From Dendrocalamus latiflorus (Eukaryota > Streptophyta > Magnoliopsida > Poales > Poaceae): a stretch of DNA of 64,000 bases. Positions 55,862 through 64,000 of this stretch are shown in pieces (position 1 is the stretch's first letter; every line of letters begins with the position of its first letter). The position numbers and the translations under genes are program-made. Below the pieces are notes generated by a model. The model made no database searches. It had not been told where the DNA came from and was given only the letters and a program-made list of their open reading frames with translations. The stretch lies in NCBI GenBank assembly GCA_017311315.1, contig CM029663.1, positions 36,126,622-36,190,621 on the forward strand, written 5' to 3'.

Positions 55862-58800
55862 TGTAACATCCCAAAAATCCTATTTCTGAAAAATTTAATT
55901 TCAAATTAAATATTTTAAGGTATTTGGATTTTATCTGGCATTTGTTTGGTTTTCTGAATTTTCTAGAGTTTAAAAACTATTTTTAAAATTTAAAAAGAAT
56001 TTTAAAGTATGAAAATTAAATACCAACATTAGTTGGAAATAATTTTATTAAGTCCAAAATATCTCCAGGAGCTTCTGTGAATTGTTCTGGAATTTTTGGA
56101 GGTATTTTCATATTTTTCTGAGGCTTAATTAATTAACTGAGCGTTTTTGAAAATCTTAAAAACAGAAATAAAAATTTAAATCTCCCCTCCACCCTCTGGC
56201 CGCCACGTGGACGGCCAGATGCTGGCCGTGTCACGCGCTTCACCCCGCCTTCTCCTCCTCTCGGGCCGCCACCTGGCTGGCCCGATGCGCGCCACGCCGC
56301 CCGCGCTGGCCCATCCCGCCGTCCGCACCCCGCTCCCTCTCTCCTCTCACTGCCCCGCGGGCCCCGCCCATCAACCGCTTGCGCCCCGCTCCCGCTGTCG
56401 CTCGGGCCCTCGTGTCAGACCCGTCGTCTACCCCGCACCACCTTCTTTTTTCTTCCCCCTCTTTCCTTCCTTGCGCCGGCGACCGAGTCCGCACCGTATC
56501 CAGCCTCATCCCTCCGCCCTCACCCCGGCTTTGGAAACCGCCTGCGCCGCGGGGACCGAATTCCCCCTAATCCCGCACTCTCTTTCCTTCCGCGCCCCTC
56601 CTATTTCCTTTCTTCCCCTCCCCTTCCTTTTTCTGGCCGCTGTCTCTGGCGAGCAATTGCGCGCCCGTGCCCCTCTCCGCCCCTATAAAAGACCCCCTCG
56701 GCTTCGCCTCCCTCCGCCCAAACCCCCGCTGCCCTCCTCCTCCCTTCCTGAGCACCGTAGCGCCCCGCCACCGTGCTCCCGCACACTCCGAGCTCCGCCG
56801 CACTCCGATGAGCTCCGCCGCACTCCTGGTCCTCCCCGGAGCCCGCCGTCGCCACCTTGAGCATCCCTAAAACCGTGCGAAGCCCCCCGACCCCTCGGCT
56901 GAGCCTCCCCGCCACCGGAGCACCGTCGCACCGGAGCACCCGAGCCTTCTCCGCCGCTTCCTCGCCGTCGGTCGCCTCCGCTCATCGCCGAACCCCACCG
57001 ACCTCGCCGTCGGCACCCCGTCGGCACCAGGGACGCGTTTTGGACTTCCCCCGAACCCCTCCGGCCACCCCTCGCCGTCGGCACCCCGTCCCTGTCTGCC
57101 TCTGCCCGGCCCCCTCCAGCAGGTACCTCAAAAGTATACCTACCCTACATAGGTAAGCAACACCCGAGCGACCGATTGGCTAGCACCGTTACTCCTTTCC
57201 CCCTGGCTCCCTCGGCGCGCGTTGGAGCCCCCGGCACCGCACGCTGAGGTTGAGCCAATTCTTTTATTTCCCGCGCTGACAGATGCGCTCCACCTGTCAA
57301 TCGCTGTCAGTCTCTGGGTCGGCTGACATCTGGGCCCCGCCTGCCAGTGCCTCTGCTGGCATATGGGTCCAGAGCCCCTAGGGTTCCACCTGTCAGTGGC
57401 CAAGAGCAGCCTGGGGCCACTGACAGAAGGGTGCCACTTGTCAGTAGCTGAGTAATAGGCTCACTGACATGTGGGCCCCACTGGCCATAGACATAGAGAA
57501 TAATCAATAAAAGAAAAAGATTAAATGTAAATTCTGCAGTGGGCCCCACTTGTCAGAAATTCCATAATTTATGGATTTATTTGGACTAAGATATTTAAAT
57601 AAGCATAACTTATTCATTTTAACTCCAAATTGAGCCGTTCAAATTTCTAAATTCTTCTAAAATCATAATCTATACAAATATGCCCTCTATTTAAATTTTA
57701 TTTGAATTTTGTTTGTATTTATTTGTTTTGTTCGCTTCCGTCTTTTTACGCGTAGATTCCACCGTTGTCGAAGATCTCTCCACTCCGCAACAAGAAGACC
57801 CAGAGATTGTGCAAGAAGGCAAGTCTCCTTTGATCATTTTGAACCTATGTTTGGGAACTATTTTAAATTATTTTAAATTTATGTGCATCGCTATTTACAT
57901 AGAACTCTAGTTTTGATCTTAAGCATTAGTTAATCCAACCTTGTTATGCCCTCAATTGAACTTGAATGCCATGTACCCTTGTAACCTTAGGATCACTTTT
58001 GTCTCAATAATGAGAATTCCATAATTCTTTGGTAATATTAGAGCAGTAGTATAATGCTTAGTCATGCTATTTAATTCTTCGGTAATCTTTAAAATGGGAA
58101 ACCTTTGTTTTATTGAAATAATTTTGTATTTAGAAGTTTGTGGCAATTGGAGTTGTCACTGTTCTTTTAAAAATAAAATAAAATGTGAAAGTTGGTTTAG
58201 ACTGGGGCGGATGGTTGGTTGGGATTGGTGCGGAAAGCACGAGATCTTGTAAAGTGTATGTTCCATCCTAGTCAATTAAGGATCGACGATTGTGATTGTC
58301 CAGACTGAGCATTACCGTGTAACCCCAAGTCTATATGGGTACGACCTAGCTGATTAACTTACGATAGTCTAGTTTAGGTGCCACCAATGGAACGTGGGTG
58401 CTAGGGATTTACTGGTTATTCACAGTGAGGGACAGGGATGTACTGTACTCATATGGCGCAAGAGGGGGCTTCGGACTGGGTGGATGGAACCCTTCTGCGG
58501 TGAAACCTCAGCGGGTGGTGTCTAGCTAGACTAGAGTGAGGTAAAAGCTTTGTGATATTTTATCTGGGTCTCATGCCAAAGGAAGCGTGGTGACTGTTAG
58601 GATAATTTATCTCTTGGGGGTAAAGTTGTACAACCTCTGCAGAGTGTTAAACTATTCGAATAGCCGTGCCCACGGTCAAGGGCGGGCAAGGAATGCATTC
58701 ACTTGGTAGAATTTTGGTTTTGGTTTTTAAAGTCAAGGTTTTGGTGTTCCGAGAGTAGAGGGAACTCTCGGAAGGGTATCCTGGCGGTTGGAGCCAGAGA

Positions 58801-59413
58801 GGGTGGATGGAACCCGCAGTTTTGAAACTTGTTCGGTTAGGGTTGGTTAATTAGTGTTGGTGGTGGGAACCTTCACTATAGTTATTTAGTTTCATCTAAA
58901 CCAAATAATTGGTTAAAATGATGCCTTCGAAAATACTTAGTAGTAATCGAAATAAAATATTGCTTTGTGCAAAAGAACCATATAACCCTCCTTTGTTGAG
59001 CCTTGCATCTATTGCATTTTCCCCAAGACTTGCGGAGTACTTTATGTACTCACATGCTACACTTAAAATAAACTCAGAAGAATATGAAGCTCAAGAGGGT
59101 GACTACGACTACTTCGCTTGCGGATTCGACGAAGGATTCCCAGAGTACTAGGTCGCGCTTCCCCAGTCAATTGCCTGTGGCGTATTGATGGGTCTTCGCC
59201 GGATTTATCTTCTGCTTCCACTGTGTTTCGTGTGTGCGAGGTCTTGAAACCTCATTTGTAATAATGAGACCTTTTGGCCAGTACTCTCTATTATTGTAAT
59301 AAAGCGATGTTGGTTATGTAATCATTTCTATTTAACTGTGTGCACTAGCTTTGATCTGGGACTAGTGCTGTAATACACAGAGGGTCTGGGTTTGTAAATC
59401 CAGGGTCCCGACA
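55862..59413 (+). repeat. 3' LTR of the gypsy element
   Basis: 3,552 bp, direct repeat of 46508-50026, with scattered substitutions and small indels. Confidence 0.94.
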
Positions 59414-59418
59414 CATGA

Positions 59419-60265
59419 CCACCGTTTGTACTCTCCTTGCTGTGGCCTCTGTTCGCCAGTGGCCCATCTCTTAGTTGGATGTCAAGAATGCCTTTCTTAA
59501 TGGCGAGTTGTGTAAGGAGGTCTACATGTAGGCACCTCTTGGGTGTTCTGTCCCTGATGGTATGGTCTGTCACCTTTGTCGCTTACTCTATGGGCTAAAA
59601 CAAGCCCCTCATACTTGGTTCGTCCACTTCTCCTCTGTTGTCACTTTTGCCGGCTTCTCCGCTAGTGATCACAAGCTTGCCCTCTTTGTGCACATCTCTC
59701 CTTGGGGCCGGACACTCTTACTTCTATATGTTAATGATATGATCATTACTGGTGATGACTCTAGTACATTACCTTTGTGAAGAACCATCTCAATGAGTAG
59801 TTCCTGATGTCTGATTTGGGTCCTCTTCGTTATTATCTTGGGATTGAGATCACTTCTATGCCTGAGGGCTACTATCTCTTCCAGGAGCATTATATTCAGG
59901 ATATCCTTACTCGCACTTGTCTCACTGATCAGCATGTAGTGGATACTCCTATGAAGCTTGGTGGTCATCTTCGGCCTACCGATGGTGAGCCTCTTGAGGA
60001 TCCTACTCGCCTCCGCCATCTGGTCAGAAGCCATGTCTGCCTTGGGATCACTCGCCCTAACATTGCTCACGCAATTCACATCCTGAGTCAATTTGTCTCT
60101 GCTCTTACTCAGCTCCACTACAGTCACCTTCTGCGTGTTCTGTAATATCTTCATGGGACCATCAATTGTCGCCTTTTTTCCTTGCTTCAGGCGTACTCTG
60201 ATGCGACCTGGGCTAGTGATCATTCTGATCATTGGTCTCTTTCTGCCTATTGTATTTCTTTGGTT
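59419..60265 (+). pseudogene. copia RT/RNase H, 3' half after the gypsy insertion
   Basis: Resumes right after the duplicated target: TVCTLLAVASVRQWPIS, TAG (59472-59474), LDVKNAFLNGELCKEVYM, TAG (59529-59531), then CRLLYGLKQAPHTWFVHFSS. The catalytic motif reads YVNDMIITGDD, with Asn where copia RTs have Asp. Later LGPLRYYLGIEI lies in another frame, and YSDATWASDHSDHWSLSAYC marks RNase H. Homology ends near 60265. Confidence 0.85.
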
Positions 60266-60269
60266 CCTC

Positions 60270-60392
60270 CACTACTACAGAGACGGTTCTACAGATTCAT
60301 TAGTATTAAGCTGTAGCGTAGTTATGTCAGACAATTTTACTAGCACGACTGTCTATATTGCAACCGATGGTAAGAATAGTCTGTGATGACCT
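60270..60392. other. possible CACTA-type terminus
   Basis: CACTACTACAGAGACGGTTC at 60270 resembles the terminal inverted repeats of grass CACTA transposons and lies exactly where the copia homology stops. GACTGTCTATATTGCAACCG further in could be a subterminal motif. The opposite end is not in the window. Confidence 0.3.
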
Positions 60393-60647
60393 ATGTTGTA
60401 GGGGTGGCCCCCACCTAAGCCCAGTAGGCCTGTTAGGTCCGGAATAGGACATGTGTAATGACATAAGAGCCCCCGAGGGGAATACTCATGTGTAAGGGGT
60501 ACAACTGTACAAGCACTCCCCATGTGAATATATATATGTGGCATAGGCCACAGGGGGAAGAAGAAGGCGGAAGCGGCGAGGTCTCACGTCAGCACTGGGG
60601 CTTCGGCTTTAGTAGCTGCAGGTACGAGCGGTGGTGCAGGCACGACA

Positions 60648-61957
60648 ATGAGCCCCGCCACCGACGCGACGATCGACCCCACCAGCACCACCCCGACGAC
60701 CAACCCCGGCGATGGCAACGCAGGCGCACCCGTTTCTCCACCCAGCGCAGAGGCGGTGAGCGGCGCGCCCGTGGTGGAGGCCGCCCTGCTGGCGGCCCTT
60801 AGCGCATTTCAGCGGGAGTTAACAGACCTCCGTGGAGCTGTGCGGGACATGCAAGAGGCTCGGATCCTACCCCCTCCCCGGTGGTGGCGTCCGAAACCCC
60901 TACGTCTAGTCGCGTCCCATCGCGGTGACTAGATCCGGAGTCACCCCTCTCTGCGAGCCTGCAGCAGGCGGTTTGGCCCGAGGGCTTCAAGTTCCCGAGC
61001 GTCATCGAGGCCTACAAGGGCGACTCCGACCCGCGAGGCTTCGTGCGCGTGTACGAGACCGCTATCGAAGTCACTGGCGGAGACGACACCACGAAGGCAA
61101 GAGGGCTCCCCCGCGCGTTACAAGGCGTGGCGCTGTCCTGGTTCTTCTCCATCGCACCACAGTCCCTCTACGCGTGGGAACAGATCCGCGGTCAACTCTG
61201 CAGCAACTTCCAGGGAAACTACGTCGAGCGTGTCGACGCGGACCAGCTCTTCGCAGTCAAGCAAAAACCTGACGAAGGACTCCGGGATTACTTCAAGCGC
61301 TTCGCGAAAGTGCGCTGCCAGGTCAAGGACGTCAACGAAACAACCGTCATCAACGCAGCAACACAAGGTCTCCGCCCGGGACCACTCGCTGAATATAACG
61401 CGCGGAAGCCGTTTAAGTCGGAGGCAGAGCTCTTCGACAAGGTGGAAGCGTACGCTCGAGCCGAAAAGGATATACGGAGGCGCAGGGGCAACGGCTGCGA
61501 CGCCGGGCAAGCGGAGGGCTTGTCGCAAGGGAGCAGCGCAAGCAACAACCCGACGACGGACAAGCAAGTGTCCGCAGGTGACACTCGTGAGCCCGTCGAC
61601 CAGGGGGTGCACCAAACCTCACCAGGCGACAGGCGTAAGCCCCGGTGTAACCAGCGGAGACCCCAGAAGACCCGCCATATCCTGGCTGCGCCAAGCATTC
61701 CCCGGGAGGCCGTGTCAACCTCGCGCGTCGCAGGGGGACGCGACGGAGGCGACGATGCCAAGCCGCGCGCGGAGCAGGAAATCCTAGAGTACGGCAGATG
61801 GTGCGAGGTACACGGCTACGGGGGCCATTTCACGCGGGCATGTATCGAAGTTGCGGTGGCCCATGTACGGGCTTCGGAGACATCGACCCCCGTAACAGCC
61901 CGCGTACAGAAGGGGCAAGGCGGTCCCTCCCGTGCTGGGTCCCCCGGAGAGGCCTAA
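60648..61957 (+). pseudogene. gypsy gag, frameshifted near its start
   Basis: ATG at 60648 (MSPATDATIDPTSTTPT), Ala/Pro-rich leader with FQRELTDLRGAVRDMQEARI, then a frame change before about 60930. The second frame contains SVIEAYKGDSDPRGFVRVYE, ALQGVALSWFFSIAPQSLYA, EGLRDYFKRFAKVRCQVKDV and EAELFDKVEAYARAEKDIRR, the retrotransposon gag core, and ends CEVHGYGGHFTRAC, a zinc-binding-like patch. Confidence 0.85.
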
Positions 61958-62029
61958 CGCCGTGGCATTTATGTCATCGAGGGAGGCTCTTCGTCGAGCA
62001 CTTCCTCAGCACGACTACCTCGGCGGGCA

Positions 62030-64000
62030 TCCCCTTGCAGCATCACCTTCACGTCAGCTGATGCCCATGGTGTAGAATTCCCCCATCAAGATCCCTTGGT
62101 CATCCAGGCCGACATTGCAGGTTGCGACGTTAGGCGCATCATCATTGACGGGGGGAGCTCCGCCAACATTTTGTTCACGGAGGCCCTCGATCGTATGGGA
62201 ATACCTCGGAGCCTGTTAAAAGCTTCGGAAGCCCCCTTCAGGGCCTCGGAGGGCAGCCTCTGAAGGCTCTGGGTCAAGTTTGCCTCCAATCTCCCTGCGC
62301 CAGGCCGACAACGCCAGGACCGAAGATGTCGTCTTCGACGTCGTGGACGTCGCATATCCGTACAATTCCATACTGGGCCGACCCGCCATCAACTCCTTCG
62401 AGGCTGTCCCACACTACGCATTCCTATGCATGACGCTGCCAGGACGGCGGGGCGTTATCGCCATCTTCGGCGATCAGGACATGGCTCGAAGCATCGAAAC
62501 CGAAGCTGGACGCTTGCACCGCAAGGTGCACGCCCTCATCGACAAATACCAGGCGGACACGCCATCCGCTCCGGGTTGGACACCTAAGCCCCACCCGGAG
62601 GGCAGGGTGAAGAGGGTGCCGCTCCAAGTGGAAGGGCAGTTCGTATCCATAGGCGAAGGCCTCCCTCCGGAGGTAGAGCAAGACTTGCTCCGAGTCCTCC
62701 AGGCCAACGTAGACGTCTTCGCATGGTCCCCGGAAGATATCAAAGGAGTGGATCGTGCCCTCATCGAGCATAACCTCGCGATCCCCCCTGACGCCAAGCC
62801 CGTCAAGCAGGCGGCCAAGGTGGAGGTGGCGAAGCTCCTTCGAGCAGGGGTTATCCGCGAAGTTCAACATCCGGACTGGCTCGCCAACCCGGTATTGGTT
62901 AAAAAGGCCAGCGGCGCCTGGCGCATGTGCATCGACTTCACGGCCCTCAACAAGGCATGCCCAAAGGACGATTACCCTCTACCGCGCATAGACCAACTGG
63001 TCGATGCAACCGCCGGATGCGAGCTCATGAGCTTCTTGGATGCCTACTCCGGTTACCACCAGGTCTACATGGCCAAGGACGACGAGGAGAAAACCAGCTT
63101 CATCACGCCGGTAGGGACCTTCTGCTTTGTAAGGATGCCCTTCGGCTTGAAGAACGCGGGCGCAACCTTCACCCGCCTCGTCGCGCTGGCCCTGGCCGTC
63201 CAGCTAGGGCGAAATGCGGAGGCCTACGTGGACGACGTGGTCGTAAAAACCCATCAGCTCGCCTCCCACGGCCGCGAACTTCAGGAGACTTTTGACAACC
63301 TCCGGAAGGCGGGCATCAAGCTCAACCCGGACAAATGTGTCTTCGGCGTACAGGCGGGCAAGCTATTGGGTTTCCTCGTCTCTGGGCGAGGCATGCAAGC
63401 TAACCCCGACAAGGTTGACGCTATCTTGGGCATGGAGCCTCCCAAGACGACGTGGGAGGTCCAAAGGCTGGCAGGCCACATGGCGGCCTTGAGCCGTTTC
63501 CTCTCCAGAGCGGCGGAGAGGGGTTTACCATTCTTCAAGACCCTCCGCGGTTGCGACGGATTTCATTGGGACGACGACTGCGCAAAGGCCTTCGACGACC
63601 TCAAGAAACACCTCGCAACCCTTCCCACTCTGGTGGCCCCAGCACCAGAGGCTCCCCTCCTACTCTACCTCGCCGCCTCGGTAACGGCGGTCAGCGTCGT
63701 CCTCATCCTGGAGGAGGGCGCGCTCCAGCGGCCAGTGTACTTCGTCTCAGAAGCCCTCCAGGGCACCAAGACGTGATACACCGAGCTCGAGAAGCTTGCG
63801 TACGCGCTGGTCATGGCCTCAAGAAAGCTCCGGCATTACTTCCTGGCGCACCCGATAACGGTGCCATCATCGTTCCCCCTGGCAGAGATGCTGCACAACA
63901 AGGAGTCCACAGGGCGAATTGGCAAGTGGGCGGCGGAGCTGGCCCTGTTCTCCCTAACATACGCCTCTCGAACGGCGATCAAGTCTCAAGTCCTGGCCGA
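62030..64000 (+). pseudogene. gypsy protease and RT, partial, with stops
   Basis: Protease frame FTSADAHGVEFPHQDPLVIQ, then IIIDGGSSANILFTEALDRM; stop TGA near 62262. RT frame 62280-63774: PYNSILGRPAINSFEAVPHY, VEVAKLLRAGVIREVQHPDW, WRMCIDFTALNKACPKDDYP, SFLDAYSGYHQVYMAKDDEE, the catalytic AYVDDVVVKTH (about 63220-63252), and the start of RNase H (LLLYLAASVTAVSVVL). TGA at 63774-63776 interrupts TKT and YTELEKLAYALVMASRKLRH, where CGA (Arg) is expected. The gene runs off the window. Confidence 0.88.

Larger units (their letters stand above)
46508..59413 (+). mobile_element. Ty3-gypsy LTR retrotransposon with chromodomain (Tekay/Del-like)
   Basis: 12,906 bp inserted into the copia RT gene. 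5' LTR 46508-50026, 3' LTR 55862-59413, each beginning TGTAA(T/C)ATCCCAAAAATCC; the 3' copy ends CCCGACA and the 5' copy CCCGATA. Exact target duplications CATGA lie at 46503-46507 and 59414-59418. The primer-binding site TGGTATCAGAGCC (50031-50043) and polypurine tract AAGGGGGGTAGG (about 55849-55860) are in place. Order: an extra upstream ORF, gag, protease, RT, RNase H, integrase, and a C-terminal chromodomain-like region. The integrase-last order places it in Ty3-gypsy; the chromodomain and 3.5-kb LTRs suggest Tekay/Del. It is disabled by several stops and frameshifts. Confidence 0.96.
40942..60265 (+). mobile_element. decayed Ty1-copia element hosting two nested retrotransposons
   Basis: Begins TGTTATATGTATATAGC. 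A primer-binding-like TGGTATCAG (41022-41030) suggests that only about 80 bp of LTR or a very short LTR is present. The body has gag (about 41450-42330), protease (ILDSGASFHMT, about 42505-42537), GAG-pre-integrase and integrase pieces (42780-43670), integrase C-terminal part and linker (45552-46502), then RT/RNase H (59419-60265). It is interrupted by a gag-only LTR element (43671-45546), a 580-bp tandem duplication, and a Ty3-gypsy element (46508-59413). Numerous stops disable it. No 3' LTR was found; the copia homology ends near 60265. Confidence 0.82.
60393..64000 (+). mobile_element. Ty3-gypsy element (Tat/RIRE2-like), 5' part, running off the window
   Basis: The LTR/leader-like start TGTTGTAGGGGTGGCCCCC at about 60393, with TATATATATGTGG near 60530, is followed by gag (60648-61957), an aspartic protease (IIIDGGSSANILF, about 62138-62176) and RT (62280-63774). 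GC-rich codon use and the protease signature are typical of the Tat-type group. The LTR boundary, primer-binding site and 3' end cannot be defined here. Confidence 0.75.

Noticed and set aside
58909..59151. 80-codon frame near the 3' end of the gypsy 3' LTR
   Set aside because: The matching 5' LTR segment (about 49533-49763) has a one-base difference that breaks the frame; no domain, and LTR U3/R sequence is the simpler explanation.

Overview
This is nuclear DNA from a flowering plant, almost certainly a grass. The intron-rich genes match plant callose synthase and condensin CAP-H. The rest is the usual grass mix: nested Ty1-copia and Ty3-gypsy LTR retrotransposons, Tourist, Stowaway, hAT and Mutator-type elements, a tRNA-derived SINE and a LINE tail. 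A panicoid grass is my guess; I cannot name the species. No prokaryotic features, rRNA, standalone tRNA genes or CRISPR arrays were seen.

Two host genes are well supported and converge tail to tail. (1) 2525-12052 (+) is the 3' part of a callose synthase gene (nine exons, 646 residues, ending in the native stop); its 5' exons are not recognisable in the window. (2) 28885-20620 (-) is a complete condensin CAP-H gene (13 exons, 676 residues, all splice phases consistent). Both are riddled with intronic insertions. Callose synthase carries an LTR remnant, a TRIM-type element, MITEs, a hAT derivative with an exact 8-bp target duplication, and a duplicated splice acceptor. CAP-H carries a LINE tail, a tandem duplication, and a Mutator-like element nested in a Stowaway element.

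Layout: 1-975 hAT-like fragment; 1.4-2.3 kb MITEs; 2.5-12.05 kb callose synthase; 12.4-12.7 kb SINE; 13.2-16.3 kb LTR copy on the minus strand, itself holding a minisatellite split by a hAT element; 17.2-19.7 kb solo LTR; 20.6-28.9 kb CAP-H; 29.1-30.8 kb MITE cluster; 30.8-32.1 kb element with gene-like fragments; 32.3-38.5 kb complete but decayed copia element (-); 40.4-40.9 kb Myb/SANT-like remnant; 40.9-60.3 kb decayed copia element (+), interrupted by a gag-only non-autonomous LTR element (43.7-45.5 kb) and by a 12.9-kb chromodomain Ty3-gypsy element (46.5-59.4 kb); 60.4-64.0 kb the 5' part of a second Ty3-gypsy element running off the window.

Insertions can be ordered by target-site duplications: gypsy (CATGA) and the gag-only element (CCTCT) both landed in the older copia element, the (-) copia landed at ATCTT, the MULE at ATTAAATAT inside the Stowaway. 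Most TE reading frames are broken, and many of the stops look like C-to-T changes at CG or CHG sites, as expected for methylated, silenced repeats.
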